Assembly (NCBI GenBank): GCA_035264765.1
Contig: DATFPQ010000195.1
Location: 1-15,459 of the forward strand
Length of the DNA stretch: 15,459 bases
Direction: 5' to 3'
From: DATFPQ01 sp035264765
GTDB lineage: Bacteria > Actinomycetota > Actinomycetes > Actinomycetales > Angustibacteraceae
In this document: positions 1 to 6,713 of the stretch, one piece after another
How positions within the stretch are numbered: the first letter of the stretch is position 1
How the letters are laid out: every line of letters begins with the position of its first letter
Translations under genes and position numbers: made by a program
Notes under the pieces: generated by a model
The model's input: only the letters and a program-made list of their open reading frames with translations
Databases searched by the model: none
What the model was told of the DNA's origin: nothing

Positions 1-290
1 GTCGCGCCGACCGCCGCGGCCCAGCCGCGGGTGTCCAGCTCGCGGACCAGCGCCAGGCGGTGCGCGTCCAGCCGAGCCCGGACGCCCTCGTACTCGCGCA
101 GCCGGTCGACCAGGTCGTCCTCACCGTGGCGCCAGGTCGGCTCGCCGGCCACCGCCTCCACACACCGCAGCAGCAGGCCCCACGCCGAGTCGCCGTCCGG
201 CACAGAGCCGATTCCGGTGCCGAGCGCAGAGCCCGGCACCGCGTCGGGCACGGTGCCCGATCCGGCGTCCGGCGGTGGCTGCTGTTCCAT
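1..290 (-). CDS. DUF222-type HNH endonuclease family protein, 5' part, cut by window edge
   Basis: The frame opens with ATG at 290 and runs off the left edge, so only about 96 N-terminal residues are visible. After an acidic, Pro/Gly-rich start come the segments LLLRCVEAVAGEP, LVDRLREYEGVRARLDAHRL and LVRELDTRGW. This Leu/Arg/Glu helical pattern with a late 'RGW' is typical of the N-terminal DUF222 domain of the 13E12-repeat-like proteins that are multicopy in actinomycetes and usually carry a C-terminal HNH nuclease motif. The HNH part would lie outside the window and cannot be checked. The cellular role of this family is not established; it is often seen as a selfish or repeat-like element. 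The gene is separated by about 290 bp from the TAXI gene and is probably transcribed on its own. A weak purine stretch (GGATAGG) lies about 12 nt before the start. Confidence 0.72.
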   Translation of the reverse strand, partial: MEQQPPPDAGSGTVPDAVPGSALGTGIGSVPDGDSAWGLLLRCVEAVAGEPTWRHGEDDLVDRLREYEGVRARLDAHRLALVRELDTRGWAAAVGA

Positions 291-583
291 GCCAACGAAC
301 CTATCCGGCACCACCGACAGTCCAGCCCGACCCAAAACGGCCGCATGCCACGGGAACCCCTGTGGATAGCGGCTGCGCGACAAGCGTCTGATGTGCTATG
401 GGACAACCGCGAGCGCCCGCTAGAGCGTTCTCAGACGAGCTGGCCGGCTTGCTCAGTCCTGCGTGACCACGGCGGGCTTCCGCCCCTCCGGTGGGCACCA
501 CCGAGCCGGTGACCCGTGGCCTCTCAGGGCAATCGTCGTGATCGTCGGCGACGATATTTACCTGACGTAAAAAAACTGGCGAG
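291..583. other. Intergenic region upstream of the DUF222 gene
   Basis: About 290 bp with no convincing gene; the short open frames here lack a good ribosome site or family signal. It holds a DnaA-box-like 9-mer TGTGGATAG at 361-369 (one mismatch to TGTGGATAA), a small hairpin ATCGTC-GGC-GACGAT at 541-555, an inverted repeat TTTAC-N5-GTAAA at 557-571, and a run of seven A at 569-575, which reads as T7 on the coding strand just after the TAXI stop. The promoter of the DUF222 gene must lie here, but I see no clear -35/-10 pair. Confidence 0.6.
569..583 (-). terminator. Possible weak terminator after the TAXI gene (T7 tract)
   Basis: On the minus strand, seven T residues follow the TAXI stop codon (584-586) after 8 nt. 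The only stem just ahead of them is about 3 bp (GGC/GCC around the stop codon), so this is not a classic intrinsic terminator. A T7 run is nonetheless rare in DNA of this base composition. Confidence 0.3.
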
Positions 584-1549
584 TCAGCCGGACGAGCCGA
601 CCGCTATCTTGCTGGCTCGGTAGTATCTGGCCGCACCGGGGTGCAGTGGGACGGGGAGCGTCCCCGTCGCCGACCGCGGGTCGATGCTGGCGGCGGCTGG
701 GTGAGCGCGCTCCAGCGCCGACCGAGCGTCGAAGAGCAGCCGCGTGAGCTCGAACGCTTCGTCCTCGCTCATGCGACTCGAGACGACGAGCAGGTTGAGG
801 ACACGGATGCTGGGGACGGGCGTGGCGGTCATCCCCGAGTAGGCAAAAGCCTGAATCGTGCCTGGACGGTACGTCTCGCTGTAGGTCCGCCGGATGCTGT
901 CCACGTAGCGGCCCAATGGCAGCAGCCGGATGGGCACTGCTTGAGCCAGGCTTGCGATGGCCGGCGTAGGGACGCCCCCAAGGAAGAAGAAAGCGTCCAG
1001 CTGGCCGGTCCGCAGCGACTGGGCGGAGGCGGTGGCGCCGAGATTGGAGGCGACGACGTCCCGCCGGCCCATCCCGGCGAGCCGCAACAGTCGTTCCGCC
1101 GCAAGCGCAGAGCCCGAGCCCGGAGCGCCGAGCGAGACGCGCCGGCCCGCCATGTGACGCAGGTCGGTGATGTCGCTTGCCGCCGTCACGACGACGTGCG
1201 CGTAGTCGTCGTACAGCGCCGCCAGGGCGACGATCGGCTGTGGACGGACGAAGGGTAGGGACCCGGTGACGGCCAGCTGGGCAGCGTCGGCAGTCGAGAA
1301 CCCGAGGTCTGCCCGGCCGGAGGCCACCAGCCGCAGGTTCTCCACCGACGCTCCGGTGGTGCGGGAACTTGCGTTGCCGAACCGCCCCAACCGCGCCCGC
1401 CGGACGTAGACACTGCCCAGCAGGTCGTAGATCCCTCCCGGCGTCCCGGTGACGACCCGAAGCGTTTCGGACCGGCCGCCGGAGGTGCACCCGCCGGCCG
1501 CCACTGCGAGCAGCGAGGCGACGGCGGCGCGCCGCGTCACGCCGGGCAC
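584..1549 (-). CDS. TAXI-family TRAP-type solute-binding lipoprotein
   Basis: The 321-residue product begins with a signal region holding twin arginines (TRRAAV, residues 5-10), a hydrophobic stretch and a lipobox ending at Cys21 (AAGGC), so it should be exported, perhaps by Tat, and lipid-anchored outside the membrane. The mature part opens with VVTGTPGGIYDLLGSVYV, the TAXI 'TGxxGGxYxxLG' pattern, followed by SVENLRLVASGRADLGFSTA and SGSALAAERLLRLAG, both characteristic of this family. TAXI proteins bind small organic acids or amino acids and normally feed a fused DctQM-type TRAP permease; none is present here. The GTG start overlaps the 3' end of the kinase gene by 13 nt, so translation is probably coupled to the kinase. 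This suggests that the protein serves as the ligand-binding part of a signalling unit and not as a transporter subunit. The longer frames overlapping it are shadows. Confidence 0.88.
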   Translation of the reverse strand: MPGVTRRAAVASLLAVAAGGCTSGGRSETLRVVTGTPGGIYDLLGSVYVRRARLGRFGNASSRTTGASVENLRLVASGRADLGFSTADAAQLAVTGSLPFVRPQPIVALAALYDDYAHVVVTAASDITDLRHMAGRRVSLGAPGSGSALAAERLLRLAGMGRRDVVASNLGATASAQSLRTGQLDAFFFLGGVPTPAIASLAQAVPIRLLPLGRYVDSIRRTYSETYRPGTIQAFAYSGMTATPVPSIRVLNLLVVSSRMSEDEAFELTRLLFDARSALERAHPAAASIDPRSATGTLPVPLHPGAARYYRASKIAVGSSG

Positions 1550-2913
1550 GGCACGGCCCTGAGCCTGGCGGTCGCCCGCAGACCACCGAGCGGGCCGGTG
1601 GACAGCGAGAGGGATCCGCCGGACCGGCTGAGCAGTGCGACGACGACCGCAAGACCCAGCCCGGACCCAGCCCGCTGGTCGTCGTCCGTGCGGCGCCAGA
1701 AGGGTTGTAGCGCCTGCTCACGCAGCATCGCCGGGAGCCCCGGACCCGAGTCGTCGACCTCGACCAGCAGCGTGCCGGGTTCGGCCGTGCCGACGCTCAC
1801 CGCCACCGCTCCGCCGGCTCCGGCGAACTTCGTGCCGTTGTCGATGAGGGCGTCCAGGACCTGGTCGAGCGTGGCCGGAAAGGTCAGCGCCCAGGCGTCC
1901 TCGATGTTGGTCGGGAGCAACGTGACGCCACGCCGCGAGGCGAGCGGCGCCCATGCCCGGAGCCGGTCACGAGCGACCTCGCGGGCACGAATGAGCACCA
2001 TGTCCTCGTCGCGGCAGTCGGTGTCCGCGAGCGCGACCAGGGAGTCGCAGATGTCGGATAGGCGCTCGATCTCATGGAGGGCGGCGGTCGCGTCGAGGCC
2101 ACCAGGCGCCTCGTCGGCAAGCGCCTCAACCTGCAGCGTTACGGCAGCCAGAGGGTTGCGGACCTGGTGGGCGGCGTATGCCACCACGAGGCGCTGCTGC
2201 TCGAGGAGCTCGCAGACCTCGTCGGCCATCGTGTTGAAGGAACGCGCGAGCGAGCGCACCTCCTCGGGGCCGGATTCCACCGGAGCGCGCGCCGTAAGCC
2301 GACCCGAGCTGATGGCGCGCGTGCAGTCGGCCAGGTCGCGCAAGGGACGCAGCACCCAGGACGCCAGCGGTCTGCCGGCCACGGCGCCCGCACCCAGCAC
2401 CAACAGGCTGAGCGCCAACAGCATGGCCCAGCGGCGCAGGATGACCGCCCGCAGCTCTTCGGTCGGTGAGACGGTCACCGTCGCACCGACGACCTGGCCG
2501 CTGCGCATGACCGGCTCGACGATGAGGAGGGAGCGGTCGTCCCAGGGCCAGACCGAGGCGGGCGGCTGCAGTCTCTCGCTGGCGAGAACTCGTGCTACCG
2601 CGCCAGAGACCCGACGCCCGTCCTGTACCGACAGCGTGCCCGCGGCCGCCACCTGGTCCTTGTTGCGGTCGACGACGACGGCGGCTATCCCGTAGAGGAG
2701 GTGGTACTGAGACAGCTCCAGCTGCAGGGACTGCGCCTCGCCCTGGAGCAGCGCCTCGTCGGCGACGCTGGCGAAGCGGGCGGCGTCAGCCTCGCGGTCG
2801 AGGTACACATCCTTGGTGGCGCCGGACGCGGCGCTGAGGCAGAGCGGGACCACGAGCACGACAAGCACCACCGCCAGCAGCGTGAGGTACGTCAGGTGCA
2901 GGCGGCGAAGCAT
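1537..2913 (-). CDS. Sensor histidine kinase of a two-component system
   Basis: The 458-residue membrane kinase has a first transmembrane helix at about 9-28, an extracytoplasmic sensor part (about 29-162), a second helix at about 163-181, a HAMP linker (about 182-235, ending SFNTMADEV), a dimerisation/phosphoacceptor domain with His249 in AAHQVRNPL, and a C-terminal ATPase domain with Asn359 (LIDNGTKF), the G1 box DDSGPGL (387-393) and the G2 box GSGLGLAVV (416-424). All key residues are present, although the H-box has Gln and Asn where HELRTPL is usual. It should autophosphorylate and pass the phosphate to the response regulator encoded just before it. Its ATG overlaps the regulator's TGA by one base (TGATG), and its 3' end overlaps the TAXI lipoprotein gene, so the three form one operon. 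The binding protein is a plausible partner of the sensor domain. Confidence 0.93.
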   Translation of the reverse strand: MLRRLHLTYLTLLAVVLVVLVVPLCLSAASGATKDVYLDREADAARFASVADEALLQGEAQSLQLELSQYHLLYGIAAVVVDRNKDQVAAAGTLSVQDGRRVSGAVARVLASERLQPPASVWPWDDRSLLIVEPVMRSGQVVGATVTVSPTEELRAVILRRWAMLLALSLLVLGAGAVAGRPLASWVLRPLRDLADCTRAISSGRLTARAPVESGPEEVRSLARSFNTMADEVCELLEQQRLVVAYAAHQVRNPLAAVTLQVEALADEAPGGLDATAALHEIERLSDICDSLVALADTDCRDEDMVLIRAREVARDRLRAWAPLASRRGVTLLPTNIEDAWALTFPATLDQVLDALIDNGTKFAGAGGAVAVSVGTAEPGTLLVEVDDSGPGLPAMLREQALQPFWRRTDDDQRAGSGLGLAVVVALLSRSGGSLSLSTGPLGGLRATARLRAVPCPA

Positions 2914-3569
2914 CAGTCGATCCCGAGCGCCAACCGGTAGCCGACGCCCCGAACCGTCTCCAGCAGAACGGGCTCACCCAGCTTGGCCCGTAGCGTTGCC
3001 ATGTGCACGTCCAGCGAGCGACCTGCGCTGTGCCAGTCCGTATGCCAAACCTCCAGCAAGAGCTGGTCCCGAGTGGCGACCCCACCACGGCGCCGGAGCA
3101 GGGAGGTCAGTAGGTCGAACTCCTTGCGGGTAAGGGTGAGCGGTCGGCCGTGCCGAGTCGCCTCACGTCGCGCGCAGTCCAGCCGCAGCCCCGCGCACTC
3201 CAGCCCCTCCTGCCCACTCCGGACGGCCCGTCTGAGCACCGCTTCGATGCGGGCATGGAGCTCGGCCATGCTGAACGGCTTGACCACGTAGTCGTCGGCT
3301 CCTGCGCTCAAGCCCGCTACCCGTTGCTCCTCGCGCGCCCGCGCGGTCAGGACGATGATCCCGGTCGCGCTTCGGTGGCGCAGCTTGCGGCACACCGCGA
3401 GACCGTCCACGTCGGGCAGGCCCAGGTCGAGCAAGACGAGGTCGAACCCGGTGCCGGCCAGCGCCTGGGCCCCAGTGGCGACGGCCGTGACTTCGTAGCC
3501 TTTGCGGCGCAAAGCGGCCGTCAAAGGTTGTGCAACGTGGAGGTCGTCCTCCACGAGCAAGATGTTCAC
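2913..3569 (-). CDS. OmpR/PhoB-family response regulator
   Basis: The 218-residue protein has an N-terminal receiver domain with the acidic pocket Glu7-Asp8-Asp9, phosphoacceptor Asp48 (LLDLGLPDVDG), Thr75 (VLTARA) and Lys97 (DDYVVKPFS), and a C-terminal winged-helix DNA-binding domain with LTLTRKEFDLL, SLDVHMATLRAKL and the usual ending VRGVGYRL. It is a DNA-binding transcription factor activated by phosphorylation, most likely by the kinase encoded next. The start is GTG at 3569, preceded by a strong GGAGG about 8 nt upstream. It is the first gene of the regulator-kinase-TAXI operon and lies about 105 bp behind the permease at the end of the bacteriocin array. Its targets cannot be read from the sequence; the neighbouring bacteriocin genes are one candidate. 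Confidence 0.94.
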   Translation of the reverse strand: MNILLVEDDLHVAQPLTAALRRKGYEVTAVATGAQALAGTGFDLVLLDLGLPDVDGLAVCRKLRHRSATGIIVLTARAREEQRVAGLSAGADDYVVKPFSMAELHARIEAVLRRAVRSGQEGLECAGLRLDCARREATRHGRPLTLTRKEFDLLTSLLRRRGGVATRDQLLLEVWHTDWHSAGRSLDVHMATLRAKLGEPVLLETVRGVGYRLALGID

Positions 3570-3614
3570 GACGCCCCCCTCCGCGCCACCCTTGTCGCGG
3601 ACAGGCGGCGCGCG

Positions 3615-3620
3615 AGTATA
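3615..3620 (-). promoter_or_regulatory. -10-like element ahead of the response regulator operon
   Basis: On the minus strand the hexamer TATACT (5/6 to TATAAT) lies 46 nt upstream of the GTG start of the response regulator, inside the 105-bp gap behind the ABC permease. No good -35 hexamer is seen 16-18 nt further upstream, so an activator-dependent or alternative-sigma promoter is possible. It suggests that this operon can be transcribed separately from the bacteriocin genes. Confidence 0.4.
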
Positions 3621-3674
3621 GGGTGCTGGGACGTCGAGAGGCGGCGCAAGACCCTTCCCAGATCCCGGGACGCC

Positions 3675-4376
3675 TCAGCTCGACGTGACGGCCACGGCCC
3701 GACGGAACATCGCCGCCGCAGCGACCGCAAGTGCCAGGACGCACAATAGAACCAGTCGCAGGGCGCCCCCGCCGACCGAGGCCCACCCCTGGCTGGCAAG
3801 CACGGTTGCGGAGACGGCGCCAGGCAGCAGCTGCCCAGCTGCGCTCGACGTGGCCTCGAGCAGTGGCTCGGCGAGCACGAGATAGCCCAGCAGCACGCCG
3901 ACGGCCGACGTCTGAGAGCCGGCCAGCAGGGCGACGGCAGCCCCGAGCACTCCCCATGTCACAGCGACGGCGACGGCTGCGAGCAACAGTCGTTGCGGCG
4001 TGTCGAGTCCGGTTCCGGGGGCGGTCGGCAGCCCGGCCACGAGGAGTGCTACGACGGCGGACAGAGCCCCGGTGGCGCCCGTGAAAAGCGCGACGGCCCG
4101 GGTGGTGCCGGCCACGTACGCCAGCCGGCCGCCTACCGCAAGCAACTCGCTGTGGACGCACCCGAACCGGAAGTCAGCACCTACCGTCACCGCCCCGATC
4201 ACGCCGCATGCGGCGGGGAGGGCGCTGAGCGCGGCGGCACTGGACGGCGCGCTGCCAACGGTGGCCAGTCCGACGGTTGCCGAGGCCGAGACGCCGAGGG
4301 CAAGGGTCAGCAGGACCCACGGTGCGGGCACCGACGTCAACCGGCGTACGTCGCGAACCAGTCCGGTGCCGGTCAT
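3675..4376 (-). CDS. ABC-2-like membrane permease of the bacteriocin cluster
   Basis: The 233-residue protein is almost entirely hydrophobic, with about six membrane segments (roughly 20-40, 50-66, 90-113, 128-152, 155-172 and 205-226) and short loops. The SELLAVGGRLAYVAGTTRAV segment between the second and third helices resembles the coupling region of small ABC-2 permeases. Its ATG overlaps the TGA of the ABC ATPase gene as ATGA (4373-4376), with GAGG 4 nt before the start, so ATPase and permease should be made together and form one transporter. Such two-protein exporters at the end of bacteriocin clusters commonly protect the producer by pumping the peptide out of the membrane (the AS-48EFGH and LanFEG types are examples). 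The family assignment rests on topology and partner gene, not on a strong motif. It is the last gene of the array. Confidence 0.7.
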   Translation of the reverse strand: MTGTGLVRDVRRLTSVPAPWVLLTLALGVSASATVGLATVGSAPSSAAALSALPAACGVIGAVTVGADFRFGCVHSELLAVGGRLAYVAGTTRAVALFTGATGALSAVVALLVAGLPTAPGTGLDTPQRLLLAAVAVAVTWGVLGAAVALLAGSQTSAVGVLLGYLVLAEPLLEATSSAAGQLLPGAVSATVLASQGWASVGGGALRLVLLCVLALAVAAAAMFRRAVAVTSS

Positions 4377-5284
4377 GGCGCCTCGACCAGCCGTTCGCTA
4401 CGGGATTCCGGCCGGATCGCGAGCCCCCTCATGGCCAGGTCTAGCGTCGTGCGCTCGGCTGACATGGCGACGACGGGAACCCGTTCGCGCGCCAACACCT
4501 CACCCACCAGCCGTGGGGCCGCGCCGTGCACGACCACCCCGGCGGGGCCGTCGACCGCGTACGCCAGGCCGGCCGTCGTGAGCGCCCTGGCCAGTGCCGC
4601 CGGCCGCGACGAGGCGACTCGCACGACACTGGGGCTTCCCAGCAGCCCACAGGTAGGTCCGGCGTAGGCGACGCGGCCGGCGTCGAGGACGGTGACGGCG
4701 TCGGCGGCGCGTTCCACCTCCGACAGGTCGTGGGACGACACCCAGGCGCAGCCGCCCGACCTGACAAACTCACCCAGACGCTGGCGGAGCCAGTCCACGC
4801 CGGCGACGTCGAGCCCGACCGTCGGCTCGTCCAGGACCACCAGCCGCGGGGATCCGACCATCGCGCAGGTCACGGACAGGCGCTGCGCCTGGCCGAGCGA
4901 CAGCGCGCCGCAGCGCACCCGTCGGTCGGTCAGCCCGGTGTGTTCCCATGCCACCTCGAGATCGCCCGGCCCCCCGCGGACGGCGGCGACACGCAGGGCC
5001 AGCTCAGTCCTCACCCTGCGCGCGGGATGCAGGAGGCGAGGGCCGAACGACACACCAACGAGCCCCGGAGTGGCAGGAGGGACCGCGCCGAACAGGCGGA
5101 CCGTTCCCGCCGTCGGCCGCACCAGACCCAACGCCGTCCGCATCACGGTGGTCTTGCCGGACCCGTTTGCGCCGACCAGGCCGTGCCAGCTGCCTGCGGC
5201 CAGCCGCAGCGAGAGCTCCCGGAGGACCCGTCGGCTGCCGACCCGGACCGTGACGTCGGTCAGCTCGACCACATGGTCAGGCAC
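4373..5284 (-). CDS. ABC transporter ATP-binding protein (second ATPase of the cluster)
   Basis: From the GTG at 5284 the product has 303 residues; the frame is open further upstream, but that part lies inside the preceding gene and looks non-coding. Visible motifs are Walker A GANGSGKTT (38-46), the signature LSLGQ (128-132), Walker B LVVLDEP (148-154) and the H-loop His185 (SSHDL). A glutamine is missing where the Q-loop is expected (VGVSFGPRLL). A C-terminal extension of about 90 residues after the nucleotide-binding domain is usual in exporters of the CcmA/BcrA type. The start overlaps the 108-residue membrane protein gene by 8 nt (an alternative GTG is at 5272), and the stop overlaps the permease start. 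It should energise that permease, probably for peptide export or producer immunity. Confidence 0.9.
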   Translation of the reverse strand: MPDHVVELTDVTVRVGSRRVLRELSLRLAAGSWHGLVGANGSGKTTVMRTALGLVRPTAGTVRLFGAVPPATPGLVGVSFGPRLLHPARRVRTELALRVAAVRGGPGDLEVAWEHTGLTDRRVRCGALSLGQAQRLSVTCAMVGSPRLVVLDEPTVGLDVAGVDWLRQRLGEFVRSGGCAWVSSHDLSEVERAADAVTVLDAGRVAYAGPTCGLLGSPSVVRVASSRPAALARALTTAGLAYAVDGPAGVVVHGAAPRLVGEVLARERVPVVAMSAERTTLDLAMRGLAIRPESRSERLVEAP

Positions 5285-5603
5285 TGGTGGCCCGCTCGCC
5301 GTCGGTGCTGAGACGGAGGGTCCGGCAGACGTAGGCGAGGACGCCCAGGTGCGACAGGAGGATGCTGGCCGCCATCCAGGCAACCTCGCCACGCTTCCAC
5401 TGCTCGCGCAGGACGACGGCCAGGGCACCGAGCCCGGCCATGGACCCGACGAGAAACTCCCGTGGGGCCGCTGGTGGCTGCGTGCCCGGAGACCGGACCG
5501 CCTGTCGCAGGGCGTCCAGGTAGTCCGGCAGTCCGACGGCGAGGGAGGCCAGCGCGAGCAGCGTCAACGCCAGGGCCATCAGCAGGCGGAAGCGGAGGGT
5601 CAT
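5277..5603 (-). CDS. Small three-helix membrane protein, bacteriocin immunity or accessory candidate
   Basis: The 108-residue product has three predicted membrane helices (about 6-24, 49-65 and 74-94), an N-terminal MTLRFRLL that fits a positive-inside anchor, and a short polar tail. I do not recognise a named family. The ATG at 5603 was chosen over an upstream frame extension because it sits one base after the stop of the preceding gene (TGACATG) with GGGGA about 7 nt before it, and because the extension overlaps that gene and looks non-coding. Circular bacteriocin clusters usually encode one or two small hydrophobic proteins of about 50-120 residues, some of which give immunity; size, topology and position make this a candidate. 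An accessory subunit of the flanking ABC transporters is the alternative. Confidence 0.75.
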   Translation of the reverse strand: MTLRFRLLMALALTLLALASLAVGLPDYLDALRQAVRSPGTQPPAAPREFLVGSMAGLGALAVVLREQWKRGEVAWMAASILLSHLGVLAYVCRTLRLSTDGERATSA

Positions 5604-5604
5604 G

Positions 5605-5973
5605 TCACTGTCCCCTGCGCGCCGAGATCCGATACCGGCGACGCCCCGAGAGGTCGGGGGCGTGCCGACCGAGGAACTGCTCAGGACGTCCCTGTGCGTC
5701 GAGGACGTAGTAACCGGTGCGCCCGCCGAGCATGATCGCCGCACTGATGACGAACACCACCAGGGACGCCATCGAGCACTCGGCCGCGGGAGCTCCCTGA
5801 GACCATGCCAGCAGGGCGAGTGCTGCCGCGACCGGACCGGCCCACAGCACCAGGCGGCGACGTCGTCGCTCAGTGGCGAACACGATGGCGCGACCCTCCG
5901 GCTCGTCGTCCGGAGCGGCCCACAGGGCTTGGGCTACCAGGTCCGCCGGCAGCTGCACACTTCCCACGGTCAT
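5605..5973 (-). CDS. Small two-helix basic membrane protein, bacteriocin immunity or accessory candidate
   Basis: The 122-residue protein has a soluble N-terminus of about 35 residues, an Arg cluster (ERRRRR, 35-40), two membrane helices (about 42-58 and 66-83), and a basic C-terminal tail of about 38 residues (GRRRYRISARRGQ at the end). No family is recognised with confidence. Its ATG overlaps the TGA of the ABC ATPase gene ahead as ATGA (5970-5973), and the next gene starts one base after its stop, so it is part of the operon. A small, hydrophobic and basic product next to the DUF95/ATPase pair matches the general profile of circular bacteriocin immunity proteins. The longer tails could instead bind one of the ABC ATPases. 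Confidence 0.78.
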   Translation of the reverse strand: MTVGSVQLPADLVAQALWAAPDDEPEGRAIVFATERRRRRLVLWAGPVAAALALLAWSQGAPAAECSMASLVVFVISAAIMLGGRTGYYVLDAQGRPEQFLGRHAPDLSGRRRYRISARRGQ

Positions 5974-6713
5974 GTCCTTTCTGGAGTCTTCACGGGGGTG
6001 ACCCGGTGCTCCCGCGCCGGGGGGAACGCGGCAGCCACTTCGTCGCGGTGGGCCACATAGATCAGGGCTGTGCCCGACTCGGCGGCCTCAGCGAGGAACC
6101 GGCCGCAGTCGGTGAGCGAGGACTCGTCGAGGCCGTCGACCGCTTCGTCGAGCAGGAGGAGCGCGGGCTGGTGCGCCACCGCGAGCAGGAAGGCCAGCTG
6201 CTGGCGCATCCCGTGGGAGTACGTCCGGACCTCGACGTCGAGTGCACGCACGCAGGCCCAGTCCGCAAACCTCTGCGTGGCCCAGGTCCATGCATCCGGC
6301 GCCAGGTCGTGGATCCTGGCCGCCAGCTGCAGGTGCTCCGCCCCGGTCAGGTAGGGGAACGGGCAGGTGCCGGTCGAGAAACCCAGGAGCGCCTTGGTGC
6401 GCTCCGGCTCGGCGTCCATCGGATGCCCGAGGATCGTGACCGAACCACCCATCCAGGGCTGGGCCCCGGCGATCCCGCGGAGCACGGTGCTCTTGCCCGC
6501 GCCGTTCACTCCCGTCAGCCGGACCGCCTCACCCGCGTTGACGCACAGGGACACGTCCCGCACGACCTCACGCTTGCCGAAGCCGAGAGTCAGTGCGTGG
6601 ACGTCGACGACGGGCGGCGCATCCGGACTGATCAAGCCTTGCCATCGCATGCGAGAGGCGGCCTGCACGACACCGGCGTGGCGCCGTGAGAACCCGAGCA
6701 TCTGGTTAGACAT
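5970..6713 (-). CDS. ABC transporter ATP-binding protein (first ATPase of the cluster)
   Basis: The 247-residue ATPase carries an unusual N-terminal extension of about 34 residues, then Walker A GVNGAGKST (68-76), the signature YSHGMRQQL (165-173), Walker B LLLLDEAVDGLD (185-196) and the H-loop His222 (YVAHRDE). The YSHGM form of the signature is common in ABC-2 exporters and peptide-resistance transporters. As in the second ATPase, the Q-loop position lacks a glutamine (GFSTGTCPF). The ATG at 6713 overlaps the 3' end of the SpoIIM-like gene by 8 nt. In circular bacteriocin clusters an ATPase of this kind (As-48D/CclD type) directly follows the DUF95 protein and is thought to drive peptide export. 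There is no adjacent dedicated ABC permease, so the SpoIIM-like protein or the large membrane protein would be its membrane partner. Confidence 0.92.
   Translation of the reverse strand: MSNQMLGFSRRHAGVVQAASRMRWQGLISPDAPPVVDVHALTLGFGKREVVRDVSLCVNAGEAVRLTGVNGAGKSTVLRGIAGAQPWMGGSVTILGHPMDAEPERTKALLGFSTGTCPFPYLTGAEHLQLAARIHDLAPDAWTWATQRFADWACVRALDVEVRTYSHGMRQQLAFLLAVAHQPALLLLDEAVDGLDESSLTDCGRFLAEAAESGTALIYVAHRDEVAAAFPPAREHRVTPVKTPERT

Noticed and set aside
361..369. DnaA box or origin near the left edge
   Set aside because: It is a single one-mismatch 9-mer without further boxes, an AT-rich unwinding region or dnaA/dnaN genes.
1598..2695. Plus-strand open frame of 365 codons opposite the kinase gene
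   Set aside because: It is a Ser/Arg-rich shadow of the histidine kinase, which has all its boxes in the minus frame.
3639..3674. Terminator hairpin behind the ABC permease
   Set aside because: Only short or widely spaced stems (for example GAGGCG/CGCCTC with a loop of about 27 nt) are present, too weak to call.
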